DNA of 20,683 bases from Methanosarcinaceae archaeon (GCA_016926455.1 JAFGOO010000009.1:1-20683), one strand, 5' to 3'. Counted from the first letter of the stretch, positions 1 through 8,314 are shown. The notes: generated by a model not told the origin, from the letters alone. Numbers and translations: made by a program.

Positions 1-1
1 A

Positions 2-70
2 AGGGTTCAGACGGTAGTTGAGTGTTTGGCTAGATTGATAGCGGTAAGAACGAAAAGGATAGAAAATTAG
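2..70 (+). other. possible C-terminal tail of a CDS entering from the left
   Basis: Frame 2 stays open from the window edge to a TAG at 68-70. It gives 22 residues with a basic, aliphatic composition (it includes VECLARLIAV and ends TKRIEN). This could be the last codons of a gene outside the window, possibly a transposase, but the stretch is too short to identify. The opposite strand is also open here, so coding status is not secure. Confidence 0.2.
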
Positions 71-163
71 CGAACTACTGAATTTGAGTCCCGCACACAA
101 GATGGTCGGCGCCCCTAGACTTTTTTTTACGTATAGACGCAAGTAATACTATCGTCTTATTAT

Positions 164-367
164 TTATGAATTTTTCTTTGATTTTAAATCAATTTGTATT
201 ACTTTTGCTCTAGTTATTCTCGAGTCTTCAATCCGTCTCAACGGTCCATTTTCAATTATCAGAATCCTATCTTCAACGGTCTTGTCTTCGATAGTCTGTT
301 CTAATTGATCTTTCGACACTCGTTTATAGATATTAGTATTTCTTAATGTGGATAATATTAAATAAGC
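164..367 (-). pseudogene. minus-strand ORF remnant, unrecognised
   Basis: The minus strand is open from after a TAA at 368-370 to a TAA at 164-166. A GTG at 317-319 would start a 51-residue product that begins MSKDQLEQTIEDK, contains ILIIENGPLRRIEDS and ends in a lysine-rich tail. The charged, aliphatic composition is protein-like and unlike the poly-AT surroundings. No Shine-Dalgarno sequence precedes the GTG and the upstream codons lack an ATG, so a truncated remnant is more likely than an intact gene. I do not recognise the family. Confidence 0.25.
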
Positions 368-370
368 TTA

Positions 371-834
371 TTTCCGAATTCAAAAGTGGTTTAATAACTT
401 TGTTCTTAAAAAGCACGTTTTAAAAAGCCTAGATTCAATCTAAACCACTTCAAACCAAATGCTTGAGATGTTTTTTTTATTAATTTTCAAGCATATTACT
501 AATCCATAAAAAAAATTAAACAGTAAAAAAGATAACAATAGCCTTGTTAGTTGACTAATCAAACAGGCCTGAAAACACCAAATTTACAAAGTTAAACCAC
601 TATCAGGCGTTTGGTTTTATGATTTTTTGAGCTCGATTTGTCAAATTGCTTTCTATGTTTTTGTGGATTTTAATCAAATACGGTATCAAGCGATACGGTG
701 TAAAGTTTACGTTTTCTTCAAAAAAGAAGCATTTAAAAACAGAAAACCAAGATTCTAAGGTGTTTAGATGTGGTTAAATGCTAAAAGAAGGCTGTATAAT
801 GCCCCGATTCATTAGGGTATCATCCTCATATCTA
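371..834. other. AT-rich stretch with small inverted repeats, no gene seen
   Basis: No coding region can be supported here. Visible structures are a perfect 10-bp inverted repeat (AAGTGGTTTA at 384-393, TAAACCACTT at 441-450), an 8-bp pair ATGCTTGA/TCAAGCAT at about 459-493 around a T-run, and a GCCT/AGGC-based imperfect hairpin around 541-569. These look like terminators or remains of mobile DNA. No antitoxin gene for the downstream Doc relic is visible. Confidence 0.4.
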
Positions 835-861
835 TTTTATTTTTTGTTGCCAGGATTTACC
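835..861 (+). repeat. 27-nt direct repeat, copy A
   Basis: This T-rich element followed by a GCCAGGATT core recurs at 1646-1672 with only two differences (T/A in GTTGCC versus GTAGCC, and T/A before ACC). Both copies are also followed a little further on by GATATCTG. The copies enclose the Doc relic and the triple repeat. Confidence 0.6.
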
Positions 862-881
862 TAATTGTGTTGATATCTGCA

Positions 882-910
882 TTCAATTGTCCTGGTCCTG
901 ACCAATTGAA
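882..910. promoter_or_regulatory. inverted repeat upstream of the Doc relic
   Basis: TTCAATTG (882-889) and CAATTGAA (903-910) form a perfect 8-bp inverted repeat with a 13-nt spacer, about 30 bp before the first start codon of the Doc relic. Toxin-antitoxin promoters are often autoregulated through such palindromes, so it may be an old operator. It may equally be incidental in AT-rich DNA. Confidence 0.3.
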
Positions 911-942
911 ATTAAATAATATTGTATGGAATATTGGGACAT

Positions 943-1346
943 ATGGTTGAGATCACGGCTCAAACTATCATTGAAACCCACAATAGAATCATTGAAGAAT
1001 TTGCCGGTTATAGTACCCCAGGTGTTCTATCTGAGGGAAACATTGATTTCATAGTTTTCAGGGTCAACCGTAGAAGGATCTCTTTGAAAAAGCAACCGTT
1101 CTTTTGTGTAGTATAATCACAAGTCATCCCTTTGTAGACGGTAATAAACGGACAGCATTTGAAACTGCAGATACGATTTTGAGAGACAACGGTTATTTCA
1201 TTTCTGCAGATCCAGACGATATTCAAAACTGTTTACTAAATATTGCTTCTTACAAATGCACTGAAAAACAAGTTAATAGCTGGTTGAAGAAACGAACCCG
1301 TAAAGTAAAAAAAACTAAGCAATTAGAGCTTAGCCAATCTTTCTAA
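943..1346 (+). pseudogene. doc: frameshifted Doc/Fic-family toxin relic
   Basis: Doc toxins are Fic-fold enzymes that modify a translation factor and are normally paired with an antitoxin. The N-terminal half (EITAQTIIETHNRIIEEF, then PGVLSEGN and VNR) reads in one frame from ATG 943 (or TTG 922). The rest (DLFEKATVLLCSIITSHPF onward) reads in the -1 frame. The switch falls at about 1072-1077, as expected from a one-base deletion. The Fic motif HPFVDGNKRTAF (1125-1160) is intact, with catalytic His and the GNKRT anion-binding loop. Joined, the product would be about 130 residues, the usual Doc length. No antitoxin gene is visible upstream. As it stands the gene cannot make full-length Doc unless the ribosome shifts, and no classical slippery heptamer is seen at the junction. 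Confidence 0.75.
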
Positions 1347-1575
1347 CAAGACGCGATTATGGCGCATACTCTCTTCAAGATGGACCCGCTGAGAGGGAGT
1401 TAAACCGCCTGTGGTATGGTCTTTGGGTTGATAACTGTGATTTCTGTCGGTTTCCATTGAGTTCTCACCGATCACTAATAGGCATCAAAGGTATTAATCT
1501 TTTGTTCTGATTTGGCACATTATAATGATAACATTAGGATATAATAATTCAGAATAGCAACATTGAAAAGGTACA
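1347..1575. other. gene-poor stretch after the Doc relic
   Basis: One frame is open from about 1327 to a TGA near 1510, but it has no start codon, no ribosome site and no recognisable motif, so it is not called as a gene. Otherwise only AT-rich DNA is seen. Confidence 0.3.
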
Positions 1576-1642
1576 GGACTATCCATAATTTACAGCAGAT
1601 TGTGGACACTACCTGAATTTACAGCAAAATAGGGACACTACC
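1576..1642. repeat. three degenerate 28-29 bp direct repeats
   Basis: The element GGACACTACC occurs at 1604-1613 and 1633-1642, with a diverged copy GGACTATCC at 1576-1584. AATTTACAGCA occurs at 1587-1597 and 1616-1626. Together they make a 28-29 bp tandem unit. Regularly spaced direct repeats of this kind are found at the ends of several insertion-sequence families as transposase-binding sites. No transposase gene is attached, so this is probably an orphan IS end. Confidence 0.5.
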
Positions 1643-1645
1643 CGT

Positions 1646-1672
1646 TTTTATTTTTTGTAGCCAGGATTAACC
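1646..1672 (+). repeat. 27-nt direct repeat, copy B
   Basis: Second copy of the element at 835-861, with two mismatches. It begins just after the last unit of the triple repeat at 1633-1642. Confidence 0.6.
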
Positions 1673-1789
1673 CAGAAATGGAAGTTTAAGTGTGGATATC
1701 TGGAGTTAATTTTATAACCATGGTCCATTAAATTTTATTTAGTTTAGTTGGTGTTAATCCCTTGAAAAAATCTACATTAACCGAACAAT

Positions 1790-1824
1790 ATTAAATATTA
1801 ATCGTGGAATAACATAATAATGTT
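1790..1824 (+). promoter_or_regulatory. likely gpgS promoter region with small palindrome
   Basis: An AT-rich TATA-like element TTAAATATTA lies at 1791-1800. About 20 nt further on is the palindrome AACATAATAATGTT (1811-1824), close to where transcription would start. A leader of about 50 nt would precede gpgS. Assignment rests on position and composition only. Confidence 0.35.
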
Positions 1825-1874
1825 CACATTCAAATATAATCCATATTTCAATTCATAATTTGGGGGTATATATT

Positions 1875-3104
1875 ATGGACTTCTTTCAGGAGAGTATAAC
1901 AACAATTCATGATTTTTGTATACAAACGGAAAAAATGTCAGAACGCCTGCATAATTTATCATTTGTTCGACCAGTGGTCATAATTATTCCAATGTTATAT
2001 GAGGAAATTGAAAATGAAACTCTGCCAAATATCATTAATGACTTAAATGAATGCAACTGTCTCAAAAAAGTAATAATAGCACTTGCGGCTGACAATTCAA
2101 GCCAGTATGAACAAGTGCTTAACTTTTTCAATCGATTGAAGTTACCTAATCTTGTGGTCTGGTGTAATGGACCGCGAATCCAGGCTGTTCTGAACGAACT
2201 GAATGAGGAAAAATCCCTTGATGTCACTTCCTTCAAAGGAAAGGGAAAAGACGTCTGGATTGCAGTAGGTATAGCAAGTCTTGAAGCGTATGCAATAGGA
2301 TTTCATGATGCAGATATTGTTACTTACTCTAAAGCCTTACCAGTAAAATTATTGTATCCGATTGTTGAACCAGAACTTGACTTTTTTTTCAACAAGGGTT
2401 ATTATGCAAGGGTAAATACGAAAAAAAGGAAAATGTATGGGCGCGTGTATCGTTTATTTGTTCGTCCAATGCTTGAAACCCTGCAAATTGACGTAAAGTA
2501 TGAATCCGACATATTGCAGTACCTTCAGGCATTCAGATATACCCTTGCAGGCGAGTTTGCCCTGACCAGCGACCTTGCCCTGAATATAAGGATTCCGGGT
2601 GATTGGGGACTTGAAGTCGGGCTACTTGCCGAGGTCTACAGGAACACTACCCTAAAAAGGATTTGCCAGACAGATTTAGGATTCTATGACCATAAACACA
2701 AAATCATGGCTGATAACCCTGGTGAAGGGCTCTGTAAGATGGTAAGGGACATATTAACAACATTTTTGCGTATAGTAACCGAAACCACGGAAACTCAGAT
2801 ATCAGAAGCGTTCCTACACAGTATTCGGGTCAAGTACAAACGCTTTGCGCAGGATCTGATAAGACAATACCATGCGGATGCGTTTTCAAATGGTCTTGAA
2901 TATAACCGTCATCAGGAAGAGAGATACGTAGACGCATTTACAGAGGTAATCATGTCAACGGGACAAGAATATATGAAAAATCCTTCTGGCATACTCCTTC
3001 CCGATTGGAAGCGTGCATTATCCGCAATGCCTGACCTTCGGAACAAACTGCTGAATGTGGCTCTTACTGATTCTATGGAGTATAAGGGTACAACAGCTGA
3101 TTAA
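1875..3104 (+). CDS. gpgS: glucosyl-3-phosphoglycerate synthase
   Basis: A GT81-family glycosyltransferase of 409 residues, predicted cytosolic. It transfers glucose from an NDP-glucose to 3-phosphoglycerate, the first step to the compatible solute glucosylglycerate. Visible motifs are GKGKDVW (about 122-128), the metal/nucleotide motif HDAD (144-147), AGEF (225-228), DWGLEVG (243-249) and YDHKHK (271-276), with a helical C-terminal region. Length fits the archaeal family. ATG 1875 is preferred over TTG 1860 because a GGGGG ribosome site (1862-1866) sits 8 nt before it. The partner phosphatase is not adjacent but 5.2 kb downstream at 8315, beyond a block of opposite-strand genes. The pathway is established for Methanococcoides burtonii. 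A mannosyl-3-phosphoglycerate synthase is less likely from the motif pattern. Confidence 0.88.
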   Translation: MDFFQESITTIHDFCIQTEKMSERLHNLSFVRPVVIIIPMLYEEIENETLPNIINDLNECNCLKKVIIALAADNSSQYEQVLNFFNRLKLPNLVVWCNGPRIQAVLNELNEEKSLDVTSFKGKGKDVWIAVGIASLEAYAIGFHDADIVTYSKALPVKLLYPIVEPELDFFFNKGYYARVNTKKRKMYGRVYRLFVRPMLETLQIDVKYESDILQYLQAFRYTLAGEFALTSDLALNIRIPGDWGLEVGLLAEVYRNTTLKRICQTDLGFYDHKHKIMADNPGEGLCKMVRDILTTFLRIVTETTETQISEAFLHSIRVKYKRFAQDLIRQYHADAFSNGLEYNRHQEERYVDAFTEVIMSTGQEYMKNPSGILLPDWKRALSAMPDLRNKLLNVALTDSMEYKGTTAD

Positions 3105-3170
3105 AAAGCAAATGGTGTAACTCTAGCTTAGAGAATTGCAGAAGAAAAAAAAGTGGGCATTTCACCCCGC

Positions 3171-3569
3171 TCACATCTTGCTCAGGATATAGATGAGCAT
3201 GTCCTTGTTCAATTTACTCTCTGGTGCCAGCGTCTCAGCAATCTTTTCGTTCGAGTTACCTTTGGATTTTAACTCTTTTATATTAACTATGATATCGTTT
3301 GAGACGCTGTAATATTCGTTTATGTCCTTTCTGTGTCCCCATACGTCCCCTTCAATCAACTTGATATTTTGCATATCAAGGAACATCTCAATAGATTTAG
3401 ATACCGTGCGCCTGTACGAACTTGGAAGCTGGATCACCTCAACCATCGGACATCTCTGTATCAGTGTAAATATGTCTTTGTTCGAGGGTCTAAAAGCCAG
3501 ATGTATTACTTTCTCATTCTTGTCGAGATTCGGCATTTCTTCTCTTGAACTTACTACTCTTATTTTCAT
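3171..3569 (-). CDS. DUF1699 family protein
   Basis: A 132-residue protein of the methanogen-associated DUF1699 family, function unknown. Recognition rests on the N-terminal MKIRVVSSREE, a central VIQLPSSYRRTVSKS segment and the GDVWGHRKDINEYY region. No signal peptide or membrane helix is visible, so it is probably a soluble cytosolic protein. The last third is helical and charged. The ribosome site GGGGTGAT lies a few bases before the ATG at 3569. The gene converges on gpgS with a 66-nt gap and has about 100 nt of AT-rich DNA behind it before hisD ends, so it is probably its own transcription unit. Confidence 0.7.
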   Translation of the reverse strand: MKIRVVSSREEMPNLDKNEKVIHLAFRPSNKDIFTLIQRCPMVEVIQLPSSYRRTVSKSIEMFLDMQNIKLIEGDVWGHRKDINEYYSVSNDIIVNIKELKSKGNSNEKIAETLAPESKLNKDMLIYILSKM

Positions 3570-3673
3570 ATAATCACCCCAACGTCTTTGAAGTACGTTT
3601 TAAAATTAATAATGTATTCTATGTATTTACCTATTAAATAATTATCTATTGACAGGTTTAGAAGCTAACTGCA

Positions 3674-4960
3674 TCAATCCTTAAATCGGTTTTTCACAGC
3701 ATCTGAATGAGCCTGTAACCCCTCTTTCTCAGCAAGGGTTATGATGGTTGATTTGAGTTTTTTAAGTCCATTTTTACTGATCTTCTGGATACTTGAATAT
3801 TTGACAAAATGATTGGTATTCAGGCCAGAGTATATTTTTGCGTAGCCTGCTGTTGGAAGGACATGGTTTGTACCTGATGCATAGTCCCCGGCTGATACCG
3901 GGGCATATTTTCCAACAAATATGGAACCTGCATTTTCTATCCTGTCCAGCACCGCCTCCTCGTCAGAGACTATTATTTCAAGATGTTCCGGTGCAAACTC
4001 ATTTGAAAAATCGATGCACACTTCTATGGAATCTGCAATCAGCACTGCAGCGTTTGCAAGTGATGCATTGACAATCTCATGCCTTGGAGTTTCTTCAGAC
4101 TGCCGCAAAACTTCCTCTTTCACTTCGCTTGCAAGAAGCGCAGATGTGGTGATTAGCACAGATACGGCATTAGGGTCGTGCTCAGCCTGTGCAATAATAT
4201 CGGATGCCACCATTCTTGCATCCGCCGACTCATCTGCGATTATCAGAACTTCGCTGGGTCCAGCCGGGAAGTCTATCTCTGTCAGATCTCTGACCTGCAT
4301 CTTGGCCGCGGTCACGTATACATTACCCGGACCTACGATCTTGTCAACGCTAATCACGGTTTCGGTGCCATAGGCCATTGCACCGATTGCCTGTACTCCC
4401 CCTATCCTGTATACATGATCTGCACCTGCCACCTTTGCAGCCGCAAGTGTCAGCGGGTCCACTGTTCCGTCGGATCTTGGTGGGGTGCATAACACAACGT
4501 TTTCGACTCCTGCCACCTTTGCCGGAATTACTGTCATCAGTGCAGTTGACGGATAGGATGCCCGGCCACCCGGAACATACGCTCCAACGCTTTTTAAAGG
4601 AGTTACCTTCTGGCCAAGCTCGATACCCGGTGAAACTTCGATGAACCATGTTCTTGGCGGCAGCTGAGCTGTATGGAATGTCCTAATATTGCTGGCTGCA
4701 ATATCGAGATGATTGATAAGTTCTGCATCGATGCTCTGGAATGCTTCTTCAATCTCTTCTTCCGTAACCTCAATGTCCTCTAAATCTGCACCATCAAATT
4801 GTTTTGTATACTTTCTCAGGGCACTGTCACCTTCTTCCATCACATCTTTCAGGATGGAAGAGACAGTTTCCCCGACATTTGCTAGCTCTCCCCCACGGCA
4901 GAGAAGTTTTTCCATCTCTTCATTGGTGACATCAGATAAGTGTTTGTATAGCATGATCAT
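3674..4960 (-). CDS. hisD: histidinol dehydrogenase
   Basis: Oxidises L-histidinol to L-histidine in two NAD-dependent steps, the last two reactions of histidine synthesis. The 428-residue length is typical. Family signatures are GGRASYPST (131-139), GPGNVYVTAAK (210-220) and DFPAGPSEVLI (230-240). By comparison with the E. coli enzyme, zinc ligands are Q258, H261, D359 and H418, and the catalytic pair E325-H326 lies in FAPEHLEI; all are present, so it should be active. The start is ambiguous between two in-frame ATGs at 4960 and 4954. It stands alone, with no other his gene in view, and follows hel308 on the same strand with a gap of about 90 nt. Confidence 0.95.
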   Translation of the reverse strand: MIMLYKHLSDVTNEEMEKLLCRGGELANVGETVSSILKDVMEEGDSALRKYTKQFDGADLEDIEVTEEEIEEAFQSIDAELINHLDIAASNIRTFHTAQLPPRTWFIEVSPGIELGQKVTPLKSVGAYVPGGRASYPSTALMTVIPAKVAGVENVVLCTPPRSDGTVDPLTLAAAKVAGADHVYRIGGVQAIGAMAYGTETVISVDKIVGPGNVYVTAAKMQVRDLTEIDFPAGPSEVLIIADESADARMVASDIIAQAEHDPNAVSVLITTSALLASEVKEEVLRQSEETPRHEIVNASLANAAVLIADSIEVCIDFSNEFAPEHLEIIVSDEEAVLDRIENAGSIFVGKYAPVSAGDYASGTNHVLPTAGYAKIYSGLNTNHFVKYSSIQKISKNGLKKLKSTIITLAEKEGLQAHSDAVKNRFKD

Positions 4961-5051
4961 CGTCTCGTATCAATATTTTCTTTGTTCGGTGAATTCCTCT
5001 TCTTATCTGGTTCCGTTATAACTGCATTATGTTTAAAACTTACATCCATCA

Positions 5052-7256
5052 TTATTTTTCAAAATCATTGAATGTTTTCTGCCCTTCCAACTTCAGTGGA
5101 TCCAGAGTAGTGGGTTCTATACTCAATTTTTCTTTTACATTTCTGCTGTTTGTCCCAAGTTGCTTGAGAATCTTCTCGGTTATCTTCGGTCCAATAATCT
5201 CTGAAAGCGTCTCAGTACCGGCTAGTCTAAGGTCTGTTAGGGACTTAAAGCCAGCATTGTAGAGTTTGCGTGCACGAACCCGCCCAACACCCTCAAGTCC
5301 AAGGAGTTCCAAAAGTTCGGAACCTGCACCGTAGTATATCCTTTTCTCCAGCTCTCTCGCCTTATCTGCACCTCGAGTGCCTGTAAGGTTTGCAAGGTTT
5401 GCGGTAGCGTGCATAAGCCATTTTGCAGTATCTGAAAATGCGTGAATATCGCCTTCACCTACACCAAACTTTTTGGTAATATCGTCTGATGAGACCTCAT
5501 TTATCCAGTCGAGTATTAAAAGGGCAGTTTTAACTTCTCCTAAGAACCATTCGTAATCAGTAGTCTTAAACTGGCTTGGTATCTCAAAAAATACATCGCT
5601 ATGGGACATAACAAAATCATTGACCCACTTATAGTCACTAGAACGCATGTATAGAAGTCGCATATCAGGTGTGCTGGAAACAAGATGCAACAGCGTCAGA
5701 TCCGTGATCACATGTGATTTTTTCAGTCCTCTGACAATGCGCGCTCCAGACATTGGGTCAATATACAATTTTGAAACGATGGATCCAAGGGTTGTTGGGT
5801 GCAGTCCATCTTTTTCCACTATCATCTCATTTTCCTTCAGGAAAGTGAGACATTCATCAATTACCTTTGTCAAGCTACACGGATCCTGCTGGTGTGCAAG
5901 AAAAGTAGCACCCAGAAAATCAACTACTCCATCGTTTGTGGTCGCAAAACCGTTCACAATGATAGACAGCACATGCGTTCGAAGAGCATTTTCGGTTCCA
6001 AGTTTGGACCAAATATCCTCAGGGTCAGCATCAATGTAATGTTCTAAAAGAGAGATAAATTCATCATAGGACCGTGCAATGAGTACCGATTCACCGTAAG
6101 GGTCAAGGCGTGGACGCCCTGCCCTGCCTGCCATCTGTTTGTATTCAAGAATAGGTATCGGCTGCATACCAAAGTTAGGGTCATACCGCCTGTAACTCCT
6201 GACGATTACGCGTCTGGCAGGCAGGTTTAGCCCTGCTGCAAGGGTAGGGGTACTGGAAATGATCTTTATTCTATTATGCCGGAACCCATCCTCCACCAAT
6301 TTTCTGTGGGACGAATTTAGTCCTGCGTGATGGAATGCCGCACCTCCCCTTATACAGTTTGCCAGCACTCCCGCAGTTTCCGTTTCACCGGTGTCCAGTA
6401 TCTCATCTGCGATCTCATCCAATGCAGCGTGTTCGTTCTCACCAAGTAACTTTGTGAGGCTACTGCTTGCCCGTCTTGCAAATCCAACACAGTTCCTGCG
6501 GCTACTTTCAAATACAAGGCATTGCCCTTTATCCTCAAATGTGTTCAGTACAAGGTTTACAGCATCATCATTGGTCATCTTTTTTATTGGTTTCTGGGTG
6601 TCCCTGAAATTGATTGCATTATCAAAGAACACACCTTCACGAAGTTCCGTGGGTCTCCAGTCGCTGAGTACCAGCTGCGCGCCGAGCCAATCAGCAATCT
6701 CATGTGCGTTCCCGATGGTTGCAGAAAGACCGATGATCTGGGCTTCAGGGTTGAGTCGCATTAGTTTTGCAAGTGTAACTTCTAGTGTAGGACCGCGGTC
6801 TGCAGAATCTAAAAGGTGTATCTCATCAGCGACAACGGTTGTGATTTCTTCCATCCATGCCGTCTCATTACGAAGTAGTGAGTCAGTTTTCTCGGAGGTT
6901 GCAACAATGATATCGTTTATACCTAACCATTCGTCTCTTGAGTCAAAATCTCCTGTTGAGATACCAACCTTAACTCCCAACGGTTCAAATTCCTTGAATC
7001 GCTCGTATTTCTCAGATGCTAGTGCCCGAAGCGGGACAATATATAACGCTTTACCTCCGTTTTCAATTGATTTTAGCATGGCGAATTCTGCAAGGAGAGT
7101 CTTGCCGGATGCAGTTGGGATGGCAGCAAGTATATTCTTGTTCTCTAGGAGACCTTTCTCGACTGCTTCTGCCTGTGGAGGATATAGTTCTTCAATCCCT
7201 GAATCGGTATAAAAGTGGATAATTTTTTCTGGAAGGTCGAGAAATTCGAGTTTCAT
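5052..7256 (-). CDS. hel308: ATP-dependent DNA helicase Hel308
   Basis: A superfamily 2, Ski2-like 3'-5' DNA helicase of archaea that acts at stalled replication forks. It has 734 residues from the ATG at 7256. In order: Q-motif LYPPQ (about 24-28), Walker A PTASGKT (47-53), DEIH box (144-147), SAT motif (178-180), motif IV VFESSRRN, motif VI QMAGRAGR (374-381), winged-helix and ratchet domains, and a C-terminal helix-hairpin-helix (GLEGVGRVRARKLY). ATG 7256 (MKLEFLDLPEKI) is chosen over GTG 7283 because it matches the normal Hel308 N-terminus and because the TATA box at 7286-7293 would place the transcript start only a few bases before it. It is divergent from the MscS gene. Confidence 0.95.
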   Translation of the reverse strand: MKLEFLDLPEKIIHFYTDSGIEELYPPQAEAVEKGLLENKNILAAIPTASGKTLLAEFAMLKSIENGGKALYIVPLRALASEKYERFKEFEPLGVKVGISTGDFDSRDEWLGINDIIVATSEKTDSLLRNETAWMEEITTVVADEIHLLDSADRGPTLEVTLAKLMRLNPEAQIIGLSATIGNAHEIADWLGAQLVLSDWRPTELREGVFFDNAINFRDTQKPIKKMTNDDAVNLVLNTFEDKGQCLVFESSRRNCVGFARRASSSLTKLLGENEHAALDEIADEILDTGETETAGVLANCIRGGAAFHHAGLNSSHRKLVEDGFRHNRIKIISSTPTLAAGLNLPARRVIVRSYRRYDPNFGMQPIPILEYKQMAGRAGRPRLDPYGESVLIARSYDEFISLLEHYIDADPEDIWSKLGTENALRTHVLSIIVNGFATTNDGVVDFLGATFLAHQQDPCSLTKVIDECLTFLKENEMIVEKDGLHPTTLGSIVSKLYIDPMSGARIVRGLKKSHVITDLTLLHLVSSTPDMRLLYMRSSDYKWVNDFVMSHSDVFFEIPSQFKTTDYEWFLGEVKTALLILDWINEVSSDDITKKFGVGEGDIHAFSDTAKWLMHATANLANLTGTRGADKARELEKRIYYGAGSELLELLGLEGVGRVRARKLYNAGFKSLTDLRLAGTETLSEIIGPKITEKILKQLGTNSRNVKEKLSIEPTTLDPLKLEGQKTFNDFEK

Positions 7257-7285
7257 AGGAAAGCCACATCTGTTTAATTGCACTA

Positions 7286-7293
7286 TATATAAA
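7286..7293 (-). promoter_or_regulatory. TATA box of hel308
   Basis: On the minus strand this reads TTTATATA, a close match to the archaeal TATA consensus. Transcription would start about 27 nt downstream, near 7262, leaving a leader of about 6 nt before ATG 7256. That implies a nearly leaderless mRNA and argues against the GTG at 7283. Confidence 0.6.
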
Positions 7294-7395
7294 AATACTT
7301 TTTCTAAAACCGAATCCTCTGGAATACTACCCGTATTTAGATTGAGTTAATATTATTTACAATTACAGCCAACTATCTATAAATACTGATAAAAG

Positions 7396-8289
7396 GTGCC
7401 GATTTTGGATTATTTTCCCTCGTGGCTCGAATGGGTAGATGTGACTTTTATTGCAAATTTGATGTTTGTAGTTATAGTAATCACATTAACCATTTTCCTT
7501 GCGAAAACTGTTAATCGACTTCTTAAGGTTGAATTTGAGATTGCAAGCCAGAAAATGGATGTCGATGAAACTGTTTACAGGCTTGTCAGGCGCATGGCAG
7601 TTGCTGTCGTTTATCTTGTTGGCATCATGATAATAATTTCACGCGTACCTTTTCTGAAGGACATATCACTTGCTCTTTTTGCAGGTGCTGGGTTTGCGGG
7701 AATTATTATCGGTCTTGCAGCCCAAAGCACCCTTTCCAACATTTTTTCAGGCATTTCCTTGGCAGCATTCCGGCCGTTTCGGGTTGGAGATCTTGTTAAC
7801 ATCCACGACGAATACGGCACGATATCGGATATAACGCTTCGACATACCGTGGTTACCACATGGGACAACCGTAAACTTATCATACCTAATCACATAATCA
7901 ATGATGAGGCAGTGATTAACTGGTCCATCGAAGACCCTACGATACTGTGGCCTATTGATATCGGGATAAGTTACGATTCGGATATAGATCTGGCTCGCAG
8001 TATCATGCTCGACGAAGCTAAGAATCATGTAAATGTCATGAAGCTTGACGATGTGCGTAGCTCTCATTCTGATATCGTGGGCGGTAAAGAGATCAGGGTC
8101 TTTGTTACCGAACTTGGTGATTTTGCAGTAAACATGCGACTCACCTTCTGGGTGCGTGACAGGTCTCTGGCATACTTTACAGGATGCGACCTCAGGGAAT
8201 CCATTAAGAAAAGGTTTGATGCCGAAGGCATAGAAATACCGTTTCCTTATCGTACCATTGTCTATAAAAAAGATATTATGGGCACATGA
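7396..8289 (+). CDS. mscS: small-conductance mechanosensitive channel, MscS family
   Basis: An inner-membrane tension-gated channel that releases small solutes on hypo-osmotic shock. It has 297 residues from GTG 7396. TTG 7405 is an alternative, with AGGTG (7394-7398) as its ribosome site 6 nt upstream. Three hydrophobic segments are visible (about 15-37, 65-85 and 92-125). The third is the glycine/alanine-rich pore helix GAGFAGIIIGLAAQSTLSN, followed by FRPFRVGD and the beta domain with the conserved NRKLIIPN sequence. Size matches the classical MscS core. It ends 25 nt before gpgP on the same strand, so the two are probably co-transcribed. That ties the channel to compatible-solute metabolism. 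Confidence 0.92.
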   Translation: MPILDYFPSWLEWVDVTFIANLMFVVIVITLTIFLAKTVNRLLKVEFEIASQKMDVDETVYRLVRRMAVAVVYLVGIMIIISRVPFLKDISLALFAGAGFAGIIIGLAAQSTLSNIFSGISLAAFRPFRVGDLVNIHDEYGTISDITLRHTVVTTWDNRKLIIPNHIINDEAVINWSIEDPTILWPIDIGISYDSDIDLARSIMLDEAKNHVNVMKLDDVRSSHSDIVGGKEIRVFVTELGDFAVNMRLTFWVRDRSLAYFTGCDLRESIKKRFDAEGIEIPFPYRTIVYKKDIMGT

Positions 8290-8314
8290 TATCCAATTTG
8301 TGTGAGGGCAAATT

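Noticed and set aside
1..130. tRNA-like fragments (GGGTTC and AGTCCCGC) near the left edge
   Set aside because: No acceptor, D or anticodon stems can be paired into a cloverleaf.
1072..1077. Programmed -1 frameshift in doc
   Set aside because: No slippery heptamer or downstream structure stands out; a mutation is the simpler explanation.
1327..1510. Open frame after the Doc relic
   Set aside because: It lacks a start codon, ribosome site and any family motif; probably chance or decayed DNA.
1576..1642. CRISPR array
   Set aside because: The repeats are contiguous and degenerate with no spacers between identical units.
6391..7212. Long plus-strand ORF of 273 codons within hel308
   Set aside because: It is antisense to a clear Hel308 coding region, is serine-rich as expected of a shadow frame, and has no family features.
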